Below, one piece after another: positions 1-8,306 of a stretch of DNA of 64,000 nucleotides. Source of the stretch: Jeotgalicoccus sp036782755 (lineage in GTDB: Bacteria > Bacillota > Bacilli > Staphylococcales > Salinicoccaceae). The notes below the pieces were generated by a model that saw only the letters and a program-made list of their open reading frames with translations, made no database searches and had not been told where the DNA came from. The stretch lies in the NCBI GenBank assembly GCA_036782755.1, contig DAIPYL010000002.1:37098-101097 (forward strand), in the 5' to 3' direction. Both the position numbers and the translations under genes were made by a program. Every line of letters begins with the position of its first letter. The first letter of the stretch is position 1.

Positions 1-548
1 TAGATGAAGCGGAGCGCTTTTTGCGTGACCTCGTCATGAAAACAAATCATGATCTGTACGATTACCAGGAAGAAAATCCCGAATACCGCGGCATGGGAAC
101 GACGCTCGTACTGGCAGCAATGATCGAGTCGTCAATTATCGTCTTAAATGTCGGGGATTCACGTGCATTCGTTATGAATAACCGCAAGATTGAACAGGTC
201 ACGGAAGATCATACTTTTGTGAACGTTCTCGTGTCGAGCGGTGAAATAACGGAAGAAGAAGCGCTGACGCACCCGCGCCGTAATTTAATTACGAAAGCGA
301 TGGGAACGGAAAAAGTAATTCAGGCTGACGTATTCCGTCTCCGCGGGCGTCAGTATGATTATATCGTGCTTGCAACAGACGGTCTGACAGATGCTGTCAG
401 AACGGATGAAATTCATCATTTGATGTACAGCACAAAACTCACGCTGGAAGAAAAAGCGGACGAGTTGACAAAAACCGCAGAAATTAACAAGTCACGCGAT
501 AATATCAGTGTCGTCTTAGCCGACCTGAAAGCAGGTGGAGACACGTGA
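1..548 (+). CDS. prpC: PP2C-type Ser/Thr protein phosphatase, C-terminal part (cut by window edge)
   Basis: The reading frame is open from the left edge, so the N-terminal third lies outside the window. What remains carries the later PP2C motifs: a GDSRAF block, the HTFVN...GEIT segment, ATDGLTD with a metal-binding Asp, and the terminal RDNISVVL motif. PP2C phosphatases of this type (PrpC/Stp1) remove phosphate from targets of the PASTA kinase and from the kinase itself. Its stop overlaps the GTG start of the downstream kinase by four bases, the usual phosphatase-kinase coupling in Firmicutes. Identity is firm; the start cannot be assigned here. Confidence 0.95.
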   Translation, partial: DEAERFLRDLVMKTNHDLYDYQEENPEYRGMGTTLVLAAMIESSIIVLNVGDSRAFVMNNRKIEQVTEDHTFVNVLVSSGEITEEEALTHPRRNLITKAMGTEKVIQADVFRLRGRQYDYIVLATDGLTDAVRTDEIHHLMYSTKLTLEEKADELTKTAEINKSRDNISVVLADLKAGGDT

Positions 549-2515
549 TCGGTAAAGTAGTTTCTGAACGTTATCAAATCGAAAAGTATTTAGGCGGCGG
601 AATGAGTTCAGTTTATCTGGCAACAGATATTATTTTAAACCGCGAAGTTGTTGTGAAAATGATTAAAGCTGATCCGCTGGACAAGGAGAAATCTGTAAGA
701 CGTTTTCAGCGTGAAGTTGAAAGCACAATCCAGCTGTCTCACCCGAATATTGTCAGCGTGCTGGACGTGGATGAAACAGAAGAGTATCACATACTCGTTA
801 CAGAAGTTGTCCACGGACCGAACTTAAAAGAACACATTGTTAAAAACAGTCCGCTCGATATCGATGAAGTAATCAGCATTGCGATGATGACACTCCGCGG
901 TATTGAACATGCACACGACCGCGGAATCATTCACCGTGATATTAAACCGCAGAATATTCTTCTCGATACGAACGGCAGAGTGAAAATTACCGATTTCGGT
1001 ATAGCGAAAGCATTGAGTGAAACACGCATGACCGAAACGAATCAGGTCATCGGTTCCGTGCAGTATATTTCTCCGGAACAGGCAAAAGGTCAAAATACAG
1101 ATGAACGCACCGATATTTATTCATTTGGTATTATGCTTTTTGAATTATTAACCGGCAAGCTGCCGTACGAAGCTGAAACAGCAGTATCAGTGGCACTGAA
1201 ACATATTTCCGAACCATTTCCCGATATTTCAGAGTACCGTGATATTCCAATCGGCTTAAAAAATATTGTGATGAAATGTACGGAAAAAGAACCTCTTAAC
1301 AGATACAGACATGCTGACGATGTACTGTCGGCACTGGTCTATTATAAAGATATTTCAAAGCCGTATGTACCTGCAAAAAAAGAAGAGCAGGAACGGACGA
1401 TGGTGACACCGATCTCGTCTGAAGAGAAACCGGAAGCAAAAGAGAAAGTGCAGGCGGCACCAGTGCCGGCACAGAAACATGAAACGTCAGAGCCCGGCGC
1501 GGAACCAAAGAAGAAACGCCGGAAATGGCCGTGGATATTATTGCTGATTCTTTTTCTGCTCGCAGCTGCAGCATTAATTGTCTTTCTGATGTGGCCGAGA
1601 CAGTCGCCGACTGTCAGCCTTGAAAATCTGCAGGATATGACGGTCGAAGAAGCCGAAGAATATCTCCTTTCGGAGGATCTTACGGCCGGAAATATATCGG
1701 AAACATACCATGATAATTTTGAAGAAGGCAGTATTATAGAAACATCACCTGTTTCAGGTGCTGAAGTGGAGCGCGGAAGCACTGTCGACATGCTTGTCAG
1801 TCTCGGTGAGGAACCGTACACGATAGAGGATCACACCGGTCAGGTGTACGAAGAGGCTGAAGCAGATCTTAAAGCTGCAGGATTTAACGATATCAACAGA
1901 GAAGGACAATACAGCGATCAGCCGGCAGGGACTATTCTCGAACAGGATATAACCGCAGGTGAAGAAATATATCCTGAAGATGCATCGATTACATTTACAG
2001 TGTCGGACGGTGTTGAACCGATTCCGATTACAAACTATACGGGCACATCTCTCGAGGCTGCAAGAGCAGAACTTGAGAGCCAGGGCTTTATCGTTAATGT
2101 AACGACGGAAGTCTACAGCAATGAAGTGCCGGAAGGCGCCATCGTGTCGCAGGATCCAAGCTACGGTGATTTCCTGCCGGGATCTCAAATTAACGTCATC
2201 GTCTCGCTCGGTGAAGAACCGCCGAGTGAAACAACATATCAGATTTCGCTGAATATACCTTATCCTGAAGAAGAAAACAGTAAGTCTTCGAAGGATGAGG
2301 ATAAAAAAGATTCAAAAGCTGAACCGGAACCGGTTGAAGCAGAAATCTTTATCGAAGATAAGGATAATGATATAAAACAGGTCTCAGAAACGATTGAAAT
2401 TACCGAAGATACCAATCACACGATTTCACTGATTCTCATAGAAGGAGAGTCGGGGCAGTACCGCGTAGAGGTTGACGGAGAACAAGTAATAAGCGAAACT
2501 GTAGATAATGATTAA
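545..2515 (+). CDS. prkC: PASTA-domain Ser/Thr protein kinase (PrkC/PknB/Stk1)
   Basis: The 656-residue protein has a cytoplasmic kinase domain (about 1-270: glycine loop near 17-19, Lys38, HRDIKPQN at 129-136, DFG at 149-151, SPEQAK activation segment). A variable linker and a basic KKKRRK patch follow, then one membrane span at about 327-350 and three extracellular PASTA repeats (about 355-420, 422-490, 493-557). The tail is acidic and Ser/Lys-rich. PASTA domains in this family bind muropeptides and lipid II, linking cell wall state to phosphorylation. The GTG start overlaps the stop of prpC. In Staphylococcus rsgA would follow directly; here oleT intervenes. Confidence 0.97.
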   Translation: MIGKVVSERYQIEKYLGGGMSSVYLATDIILNREVVVKMIKADPLDKEKSVRRFQREVESTIQLSHPNIVSVLDVDETEEYHILVTEVVHGPNLKEHIVKNSPLDIDEVISIAMMTLRGIEHAHDRGIIHRDIKPQNILLDTNGRVKITDFGIAKALSETRMTETNQVIGSVQYISPEQAKGQNTDERTDIYSFGIMLFELLTGKLPYEAETAVSVALKHISEPFPDISEYRDIPIGLKNIVMKCTEKEPLNRYRHADDVLSALVYYKDISKPYVPAKKEEQERTMVTPISSEEKPEAKEKVQAAPVPAQKHETSEPGAEPKKKRRKWPWILLLILFLLAAAALIVFLMWPRQSPTVSLENLQDMTVEEAEEYLLSEDLTAGNISETYHDNFEEGSIIETSPVSGAEVERGSTVDMLVSLGEEPYTIEDHTGQVYEEAEADLKAAGFNDINREGQYSDQPAGTILEQDITAGEEIYPEDASITFTVSDGVEPIPITNYTGTSLEAARAELESQGFIVNVTTEVYSNEVPEGAIVSQDPSYGDFLPGSQINVIVSLGEEPPSETTYQISLNIPYPEEENSKSSKDEDKKDSKAEPEPVEAEIFIEDKDNDIKQVSETIEITEDTNHTISLILIEGESGQYRVEVDGEQVISETVDND

Positions 2516-2518
2516 ATA

Positions 2519-2548
2519 TTGGCATTGGCTTTACTGTTTATATATAAT
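2519..2548 (+). promoter_or_regulatory. Predicted promoter of oleT
   Basis: TTGGCA (2519-2524) and TATAAT (2543-2548) are separated by 18 bp in the 65-bp gap between prkC and oleT. A GGAGG ribosome site follows just before the oleT ATG. The promoter gives oleT its own transcript. Prediction by eye only. Confidence 0.6.
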
Positions 2549-2580
2549 GGTGAGGTACATTCGAATTGGAGGAATGAATT

Positions 2581-3849
2581 ATGGCATCACTTAAGAGGGA
2601 TAAAGGCCTGGATAACACTTTGAAATTAATGAAACAAGGATACCTTTATACTGCGAACCAGCGTAACCGCTTAAACACTACTGTGTTTGAAACGAAAGTA
2701 TTAGGCGGTAAGCCTTTCGCTGTAGTTACAGGTAAAGAAGGCGCAGAAATGTTCTACAACAACGATATCGTTCAGCGTGAAGGAATGCTGCCAAAACGTA
2801 TCGTCAACACACTTTTCGGTAAAGGTGCAATCCACACTATCGATGGTAAGAAACACATCGACAGAAAAGCATTATTCATGAGCTTAATGACAGAAGGAAA
2901 CCTGAACTACGTGCGTGAACTGACACGTACTTTGTGGCAGGCAAACACTCAGCGTATGGAAAGCATGGATGAGGTAAACATTTACCGCGAATCTATCGTT
3001 CTCCTTACTAAAGTAGGTACTCGCTGGGCTGGAGTGCAGGCACCTCCTGAAGAAATCGAAAGAATCGCAACTGATATGGATATCATGATTGACTCATTCA
3101 AAGGGCTTGGAGGCGTGTTCAAAGGATATAAAGAATCCAAAGCTGCCCGCCGCCGTGTAGAAGACTGGCTTGAGGAGCAGATTCTTGAAACTCGTAAAGG
3201 CAACATTCACCCGCCTGAAGGCACAGCACTTTACGAATTCGCACATTGGGAAGACTATCTTGGAAATCCGATGGATTCAAGAAACTGTGCAATCGACTTA
3301 ATGAATACATTCCGTCCATTAATTGCAATCAACAGATTCGTAGCATTCGGTCTGCTTGCTATGCATGAAAACCCAATCTCACGTGAGAAAATTAAGAGCG
3401 AGCCTGACTATGCTTATAAATTTTCACAGGAAGTCCGCCGTTACTACCCATTCGTACCGTTCTTACCTGGTAAAGCCAAGGTGGATATCGACTTCCAGGG
3501 TGTAACAATTCCTGCAGGTCACGGTCTTGCAATAGACGTATACGGAACTTTGCATGACGAAACGCTGTGGGAAGATCCAAATGAATTCCGTCCGGAAAGA
3601 TTCGAAGACTGGGACGGTTCGCCGTTCGACCTTATTCCGCAGGGCGGCGGAGATTACTGGACTAATCACCGCTGTGCCGGTGAGTGGATTACAGTAATCA
3701 TTATGGAAGAAACGATGAAATACTTCGCAGAAAAAATTACTTATGATGTACCGGAACAGGACTTAACAGTCGACCTTAACAGTATCCCAGGATACGTTAA
3801 GAGCGGATTCATCATCAGCAACGTTCATGAAGTAGTAGACAGAAAATAA
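2581..3849 (+). CDS. oleT: Cytochrome P450 fatty acid peroxygenase/decarboxylase (CYP152, OleT-like)
   Basis: This 422-residue P450 matches, as remembered, OleT of Jeotgalicoccus sp. ATCC 8456 over its whole length. The residues known to define that enzyme are in the same places: Phe79 and His85 near the haem, Arg245-Pro246 binding the substrate carboxylate, and the haem-ligand Cys365 in TNHRCAGEW. OleT uses H2O2 to convert long-chain fatty acids to terminal alkenes, with some hydroxylation; His85 favours decarboxylation, whereas many CYP152 hydroxylases have Gln there. No ferredoxin or reductase gene is nearby, as expected for a peroxygenase. There is no signal peptide, so it should be cytoplasmic. 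It has its own promoter and a strong terminator, and it interrupts the prkC-rsgA order of Staphylococcus. Confidence 0.96.
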   Translation: MASLKRDKGLDNTLKLMKQGYLYTANQRNRLNTTVFETKVLGGKPFAVVTGKEGAEMFYNNDIVQREGMLPKRIVNTLFGKGAIHTIDGKKHIDRKALFMSLMTEGNLNYVRELTRTLWQANTQRMESMDEVNIYRESIVLLTKVGTRWAGVQAPPEEIERIATDMDIMIDSFKGLGGVFKGYKESKAARRRVEDWLEEQILETRKGNIHPPEGTALYEFAHWEDYLGNPMDSRNCAIDLMNTFRPLIAINRFVAFGLLAMHENPISREKIKSEPDYAYKFSQEVRRYYPFVPFLPGKAKVDIDFQGVTIPAGHGLAIDVYGTLHDETLWEDPNEFRPERFEDWDGSPFDLIPQGGGDYWTNHRCAGEWITVIIMEETMKYFAEKITYDVPEQDLTVDLNSIPGYVKSGFIISNVHEVVDRK

Positions 3850-3859
3850 TTGTTTAAAT

Positions 3860-3898
3860 AAAAACACACTTGACTCCCAGGGGGTCAAGTGTGTTTTT
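3860..3898. terminator. Bidirectional rho-independent terminator between oleT and the rhodanese gene
   Basis: A perfect 15-bp inverted repeat has arms at 3860-3874 and 3884-3898 and a short C/G-rich loop. It has an A-run on the left and a T-run on the right. It lies between two convergent genes and can stop transcription from both sides. Confidence 0.9.
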
Positions 3899-3932
3899 TA
3901 TCGAAGCAGCTGATGCTGCGCGTTCATTTTAA

Positions 3933-4235
3933 TTAGTGAATATAATTTCTCGGACCTGTGTATTCCATCATGCCGCCTTCGACATTATGAGCGTCATAGC
4001 CGTACGCCTGCATGTATTCCTGCACGCGTTTGGAACGTCCGCCGGCTTTGCAGACGAGGTAATAGCTTTTATCTTTATCGAGAGAAAAGTCATCCAGATT
4101 AAACGTGCTCATCGGATAGTGCACTGCTCCGGGCAGAAATCCTGATAATTCGAGCTCATCAGCTTCCCGGACGTCGATAATTACGCTGTTATCATCTTTT
4201 TGAACTGTATCGATTTGTGAAATATTTATATCCAT
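3933..4235 (-). CDS. Single-domain rhodanese-like protein
   Basis: A 100-residue single rhodanese domain: an IDVREADELELSGFLPGA block is followed by the active-site loop CKAGGRS with the catalytic Cys. Such proteins carry a persulfide on this Cys and act in sulfur transfer or sulfide detoxification; the partner is not evident. The ATG at 4235 is preferred over an in-frame TTG at 4250 because the GGAGG ribosome site lies between the two. It runs against oleT and away from rsgA, sharing an AT-rich upstream region with rsgA. It is not part of the Staphylococcus core order here. Confidence 0.9.
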   Translation of the reverse strand: MDINISQIDTVQKDDNSVIIDVREADELELSGFLPGAVHYPMSTFNLDDFSLDKDKSYYLVCKAGGRSKRVQEYMQAYGYDAHNVEGGMMEYTGPRNYIH

Positions 4236-4331
4236 TTTTATGTCCTCCAAAGTTAATTTTACAAATTCAATATTATCACAGTTAAATTGTTGTTATAATA
4301 AAATAGTATTTAAATTAACCCGAGGTGTTAT

Positions 4332-5192
4332 ATGCAGACAGGAAAAATTATTAAAGCACTGAGCGGCTTTTACTATGTAGAATCAGATAATAAAGTGTAC
4401 GAGACACGTGCACGGGGCCGTTTCAGAAAAACGGCGGAAAGTCCGCTTGTCGGCGATTATGTTGAATTCCAGATAGAAAACGTTGATGAAGGCTATATTA
4501 CAGCAATCCTTCCGCGTAAAAACTCGCTGATCAGACCGCCGGTTGCCAATATTGACCAGCTGCTCTTAACGGCGAGTTTAAAATCTCCGGACTTCAGTTT
4601 TTATCTGCTGGACCGCTTTATTGCGTACAGCGAAGCGAATGATATTAATCCGGTTATTATCGTAACTAAAAATGATTTAAATGATGACGAATCACTGATT
4701 GAAGAAATTAAAGCAGTATACGGGCGGATGTATGAAGTGCATTTTACCGATAAAGCTCATATTAATACAGACCTGGCAGATGTTTTTAATGAGAAAACGA
4801 GCGTTCTTGCAGGACAGTCTGGAGCAGGGAAGTCAACACTCTTAAACACTCTGCTGCCTCATCTGGATTTAAAGACAGATGAGATTTCGAATGCGCTGAA
4901 CCGCGGTAAGCATACGACACGCCACGTTGAACTGATCAGTATTGACGGCGGATTCATTGCCGATACTCCGGGATTTGCAACAATCGACTTTTTAAATATC
5001 GATAAGTATAATATTAAATTCTGCTTTGTCGATTTTAACGATTACTACTGCAAGTTCAGGGAATGCCTGCATATTAACGAACCGAAGTGCGGCGTTAAAG
5101 CTGCTGTTGAATCGGGAGAGCTTGCGCAGTCACGTTACGACAGCTATGTAAAAATATATAACGAAATTGATAACAGAAAAGAGAGGTATTAG
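4332..5192 (+). CDS. rsgA: Ribosome small-subunit-dependent GTPase A
   Basis: The 286-residue circularly permuted GTPase has an N-terminal OB fold, then G4 (TKNDLN), G1 (GQSGAGKSTLLN) and G3 (DTPGF), then a C-terminal Cys/His zinc-binding segment (YYCKFRECLHINEPKCGVK). RsgA tests and matures the decoding centre of the 30S subunit. The first gene of rsgA-rpe-thiN: rpe begins two bases after its stop. The ribosome site CGAGGTG supports this ATG. Length and motifs are normal for the family. Confidence 0.97.
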   Translation: MQTGKIIKALSGFYYVESDNKVYETRARGRFRKTAESPLVGDYVEFQIENVDEGYITAILPRKNSLIRPPVANIDQLLLTASLKSPDFSFYLLDRFIAYSEANDINPVIIVTKNDLNDDESLIEEIKAVYGRMYEVHFTDKAHINTDLADVFNEKTSVLAGQSGAGKSTLLNTLLPHLDLKTDEISNALNRGKHTTRHVELISIDGGFIADTPGFATIDFLNIDKYNIKFCFVDFNDYYCKFRECLHINEPKCGVKAAVESGELAQSRYDSYVKIYNEIDNRKERY

Positions 5193-5194
5193 AT

Positions 5195-5839
5195 ATGGTT
5201 AAAGTTTTACCATCATTACTCGCAGGTGATTTTTCAAAACTTGGTGCGGATATTAAAGAAATGGAAGCAGCAGGCGCGGATATTTTTCATCTGGATATAA
5301 TGGATGGCCAGTTTGTACCGAATATTTCATACGGAATTCCCGTATGTGAAGCAATTGCGAAAGAAGCGACGATTCCTCTTGATGTTCATTTAATGACTTA
5401 TGATCCAACGCAGTTTGTCGATGATTTTAAAAATATGGGGGTCGACATGCTGTCATTCCATATCGAAGCAACACCGCATGCACACCGCGCGGTGCAGCTG
5501 ATTAAAAGCAAAGGCATGAAGGCAGGTATTGCATTGAATCCGCAGACATCGGTTGAAGCAGTGCGCCATCTGTTAAACGACGTTGATTTCGTTCTTATTA
5601 TGACAGTGAATCCAGGCTTTGGCGGACAGAGCTTTATCGAAATATGTGTTGAAAAACTGGATGAACTTGTTGAGCTCAGAGAGAATTTAACGAATAAGTT
5701 TGATATTCAGGTCGACGGCGGCATCAACGGTGAAACGGCAGAAATCGTTAAAGCACACGGTGCGAACCTGCTTGTGAGCGGTTCATACTTATTTAAAGCA
5801 GATGACAAAGCTGCTGTAATCAGCGCTTTAAAAGGATGA
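5195..5839 (+). CDS. rpe: Ribulose-phosphate 3-epimerase
   Basis: A 214-residue TIM-barrel enzyme with the family blocks LPSLLAGDFSKLG, HLDIMDGQFVPNISYG, DVHLM, MTVNPGFGGQ and QVDGGI. The conserved His and Asp metal/catalytic residues lie in the HLDIMDG and VDGG blocks. It interconverts ribulose-5-phosphate and xylulose-5-phosphate in the pentose phosphate pathway. It is translationally close to rsgA (2 bp gap) and thiN (4 bp gap), in the standard staphylococcal order. Confidence 0.97.
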   Translation: MVKVLPSLLAGDFSKLGADIKEMEAAGADIFHLDIMDGQFVPNISYGIPVCEAIAKEATIPLDVHLMTYDPTQFVDDFKNMGVDMLSFHIEATPHAHRAVQLIKSKGMKAGIALNPQTSVEAVRHLLNDVDFVLIMTVNPGFGGQSFIEICVEKLDELVELRENLTNKFDIQVDGGINGETAEIVKAHGANLLVSGSYLFKADDKAAVISALKG

Positions 5840-5843
5840 TTAT

Positions 5844-6458
5844 ATGAAACGCATGAACGTACTGCTCCGGAACATTCCGTTTACACCCGAACATGATGCA
5901 CCGTGGACAGGTGTCGATGCCGGAGTGAAAGGGCTGCTTGAATCCGGCTTTAAAGTTGAAAAAGCATACGGAGACTTTGACAGCGTGTCGGCAGATGATA
6001 TAAAATTATTCAGGCAAAGTTTAGCACTCGACCTTGTTCCGAGTGTTAAAAATTTTACAGACAGCGAGCTGGCATTGCTGTCGCTGGCGGAACTCGGTTA
6101 CACGGCAATTGACGTGTACGGTGCGCTCGGCGGCAGAAAAGATCACGAGCTCATGAACATCCAGCTGCTTGCACATGATGAGCTTAGAAATCTGGATATC
6201 CGTCTGTTAAATGACACAAACGAAATCACGCTGGTGATCTCAGGTGTCCATACGATTGAAGCGGATGATGCGAAGAAATATATATCATTTATTCCGCTTT
6301 ACGATGAGACGCTTGTTACCCTGAAAGGTTTTAAATATGATATACAGGATACATATCTGTATATTGGAAGAACCTTGACAGTGAGCAATGAATTTAAAGA
6401 ATCGTCTGTTACAGTTGAGACAGATAAAGATATATTAATGATTAAATCAGCAGATTAG
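5844..6458 (+). CDS. thiN: Thiamine pyrophosphokinase
   Basis: The 204-residue protein has the nucleotide-binding GDFDSV motif near residue 44 and a YGALGGRKDHELMN block, both typical of thiamine pyrophosphokinase. The enzyme transfers pyrophosphate from ATP to thiamine to make the cofactor TPP. It is the third gene of the rsgA-rpe-thiN run. In Staphylococcus rpmB (opposite strand) comes next; here a DUF554 gene and a repeat array intervene. Confidence 0.93.
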   Translation: MKRMNVLLRNIPFTPEHDAPWTGVDAGVKGLLESGFKVEKAYGDFDSVSADDIKLFRQSLALDLVPSVKNFTDSELALLSLAELGYTAIDVYGALGGRKDHELMNIQLLAHDELRNLDIRLLNDTNEITLVISGVHTIEADDAKKYISFIPLYDETLVTLKGFKYDIQDTYLYIGRTLTVSNEFKESSVTVETDKDILMIKSAD

Positions 6459-6468
6459 AGGTGAGTGA

Positions 6469-7170
6469 ATGATATTTGCAGGTGCTCTCGCTAACTCGTT
6501 AGCGATTATTATCGGCGGCGCGCTTGGGATGGTTTTTACTTTTATTCCGGAGCATATTAAAGACGCTATTATGAAAATACAGGGATTATTTATTATTACG
6601 ATGGGTATTCAGATGGTCGTCGGGGCAACCGATATTTTGACGACGCTTATATCACTCATCATCGGGGTAGTTATCGGGGAAGTAGTAAAACTTGAAGAAC
6701 TGCTTAACCGTTTCGGACACTTAATGGAAGTCCGTCTTGGTGACAAACACGGCGGTAACATCTCCCAGGGGCTGATTTCCGGGATGCTGATTTTTATCGT
6801 CGGGGCAATGGGAATTGTCGGCGGTCTGGATGCCGGACTGCAGGGCAGTAACGACGTACTGTATACGAAAGCGACGATGGACTTCTTCATCGCACTCGTA
6901 ATGACAACCGCTTACGGGCGGGGTGTTATACTGTCCAGTATTCCGACATTTTTCTACATTGCAGCAATTATTATCAGTGCCCGCCAGATTGCAAACTTTA
7001 TACCGGCAGACATACTGGACATGATGGTCGATCAGGTTAGTGCGACAGGCGGGGTAATCCTCCTTGCTATCGGACTCAACATGCTTAACGTTACGCATAT
7101 GCGTGTCGGTAACATGATACCTGCGATATTCATCGGGATGTTTATCGTCTGGCTGCTGTCGTTCTTTTAA
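6469..7170 (+). CDS. DUF554 family membrane protein
   Basis: A 233-residue hydrophobic protein with about six to seven membrane segments and the glycine-rich start GALANSLAIIIGGALG typical of DUF554 (YqgA/YdfK-like). The family is thought to be integral membrane proteins, possibly transporters, without an assigned substrate. It begins 10 bp after thiN with a GAGGTGA ribosome site, so it is probably cotranscribed with it. It ends before a hairpin and the first tandem repeat. Confidence 0.85.
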   Translation: MIFAGALANSLAIIIGGALGMVFTFIPEHIKDAIMKIQGLFIITMGIQMVVGATDILTTLISLIIGVVIGEVVKLEELLNRFGHLMEVRLGDKHGGNISQGLISGMLIFIVGAMGIVGGLDAGLQGSNDVLYTKATMDFFIALVMTTAYGRGVILSSIPTFFYIAAIIISARQIANFIPADILDMMVDQVSATGGVILLAIGLNMLNVTHMRVGNMIPAIFIGMFIVWLLSFF

Positions 7171-7176
7171 ATAGAG

Positions 7177-7207
7177 AAATCCCGTCTGAATTTTTCAGAT
7201 GGGATTT
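7177..7207 (+). terminator. Probable terminator after the DUF554 gene
   Basis: A 14-bp inverted repeat (arms 7177-7190 and 7194-7207, one G-T pair) lies just after the stop codon. The T-run after the stem is short, so termination strength is uncertain. Confidence 0.6.
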
Positions 7208-7230
7208 GCTGTGTTTGGGGCGGAGTGCGG

Positions 7231-7453
7231 GCGTTCTACCTCATATATGAATGGGCTTCATGTCAGAGGTAACGTTCTACCTCACATATGAGCGGGCTTC
7301 ATGTCAGAGGTAGCGTTCTACCTCACATATGAGCNNNNNNNNNNNNNNNNNNNNNNNNNNNNNNNNNNNNNNNNNNNNNNNNNNNNNNNNNNNNNNNNNN
7401 NNNNNNNNNNNNNNNNNNNNNNNNNNNNNNNNNNGGGCTTCATGTCAGAGAGA
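7231..7453. repeat. 41-bp tandem hairpin repeat, family A, interrupted by an assembly gap
   Basis: Two full 41-bp units (7231-7271, 7272-7312) and part of a third (7313-7334) precede the gap; a fragment matching the unit's second half (7435-7453) follows it. The units differ at only a few bases. Each is an imperfect inverted repeat: CTACCTC pairs with GAGGTAG, and an inner ATGA pairs with TCAT around a GCGGGCT loop. The true copy number is hidden by the gap. No unique spacers are present, so this is not a CRISPR array. The rest of 7171-7531 holds only the flanking terminators. Confidence 0.85.
7335..7434. other. Assembly gap of 100 N
   Basis: Exactly 100 N interrupt the family A repeat. A round number of this kind normally marks a gap of unknown length. 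It falls within a repeat unit, so the assembly most likely broke because the array is longer than the reads could span. Confidence 0.95.
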
Positions 7454-7482
7454 ACACGATTCGGCCCTGTAAAACTCCATAA

Positions 7483-7520
7483 AAAAACTGGTACCACTTG
7501 TGTAAGTGATACCAGTTTTT
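7483..7520. terminator. Terminator of rpmB (bidirectional)
   Basis: Arms at 7483-7499 and 7504-7520 form a near-perfect stem with a GTGT loop, flanked by A-run and T-run. It lies 12 bp beyond the rpmB stop on the minus strand and could also stop plus-strand transcription from the repeat side. Confidence 0.85.
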
Positions 7521-7531
7521 AAATTGAAGTA

Positions 7532-7717
7532 TTAAACACGTTCAACTTTACCTGATTTTAGCGCGCGAGCAGAAACCCAAACTCTTTTAGGTTTGCCGTC
7601 AACCAAGATTCTAACTTTTTGAAGGTTAGCTCCAAAAGTTCTTTTGCTTGAGTTAAGCGCGTGAGAACGGTTGTTACCAGATCTGGATCTGCGTCCTGTT
7701 ACATAACATTCTTTCAC
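7532..7717 (-). CDS. rpmB: Ribosomal protein bL28
   Basis: A 61-residue basic protein ending in the highly conserved block RILVDGKPKRVWVSARALKS, with the ECYVTGRRSRSGN start typical of bL28. It is part of the 50S subunit. The GTG at 7717 is preferred to the GTG at 7729, because the AAAGGAG ribosome site overlaps the latter and because the resulting length fits the family. It is transcribed opposite to its neighbours, as in Staphylococcus. Confidence 0.95.
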   Translation of the reverse strand: MKECYVTGRRSRSGNNRSHALNSSKRTFGANLQKVRILVDGKPKRVWVSARALKSGKVERV

Positions 7718-7933
7718 CTTGTATCCCACTCCTTTAATTTAATTTACATAATCATGTTCATCTCTTCTTTATGCATACTCCAATATGATACATTAATTCA
7801 ACGTTATTGTCTATATATTTCGTACAAAATGAGCACCTTCAAAATGCATTAAAACACAGCTTTTCAGCCGAATGTGTAATTATTTACAAAGTATAAGATA
7901 AACTGTCTCATCTTTAAAGGACAAAAATAATCA

Positions 7934-7961
7934 TTTACGCACGCGTTGTAAATGGTACGAT
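7934..7961 (+). promoter_or_regulatory. Possible promoter of the SPFH module
   Basis: TTTACG (7934-7939) and TACGAT (7956-7961), 16 bp apart, with a TG one base ahead of the -10 (extended -10). They lie in the 320-bp space between rpmB and the plus-strand gene at 8040. I see no gene in 7718-8039; it holds the divergent control regions of both. Confidence 0.4.
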
Positions 7962-8039
7962 AGTCTGGTGGAGAAAATGAAATACATAGTTCAAGTTTTA
8001 CTCTGATAAAGTTTAAAATACTAAAAGGAGGAACGGTAA

Positions 8040-8306
8040 ATGTTTAAATTACTGCTGTTTGCAGGAATTATGCTGGCTATTTTAATTATAGCACTCGCGT
8101 ATATCTTCCGGCATGAGCTCGGGACACTCGGACATAAGTACAATGAATATGATGAGCTTAAAAAGCTTAAGCATGATATTAAACGTAAAAATATTACGTA
8201 TGATGCGCACATGGAAAAGTTCGGGTCTACTGTGGAAGCAGAAATGTTAGAAGAAGAAATAAAGGAACTCGAACAACTTAAGAGAGAAATGGAGCAGAAA
8301 AAATGA
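8040..8306 (+). CDS. Small membrane-anchored coiled-coil protein of unknown function
   Basis: An 88-residue protein with one N-terminal membrane span (about 2-23) followed by a charged, heptad-like helical tail rich in Glu and Lys. A strong AGGAGG site precedes the ATG. Its stop overlaps the start of the SPFH gene (ATGA), so the two are translationally coupled. I do not recognise a family. The arrangement suggests a small partner for the SPFH protein, but that is inference. Neither gene lies at this point in the Staphylococcus order. Confidence 0.8.
   Translation: MFKLLLFAGIMLAILIIALAYIFRHELGTLGHKYNEYDELKKLKHDIKRKNITYDAHMEKFGSTVEAEMLEEEIKELEQLKREMEQKK

Noticed and set aside
7231..7453. CRISPR array
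   Set aside because: The whole 41-bp period is repeated with no unique spacers, and no cas gene is in the window.
7301..7522. ORF crossing the first N gap
   Set aside because: The frame is open only because N codons are unreadable; both ends are repeat or terminator sequence.
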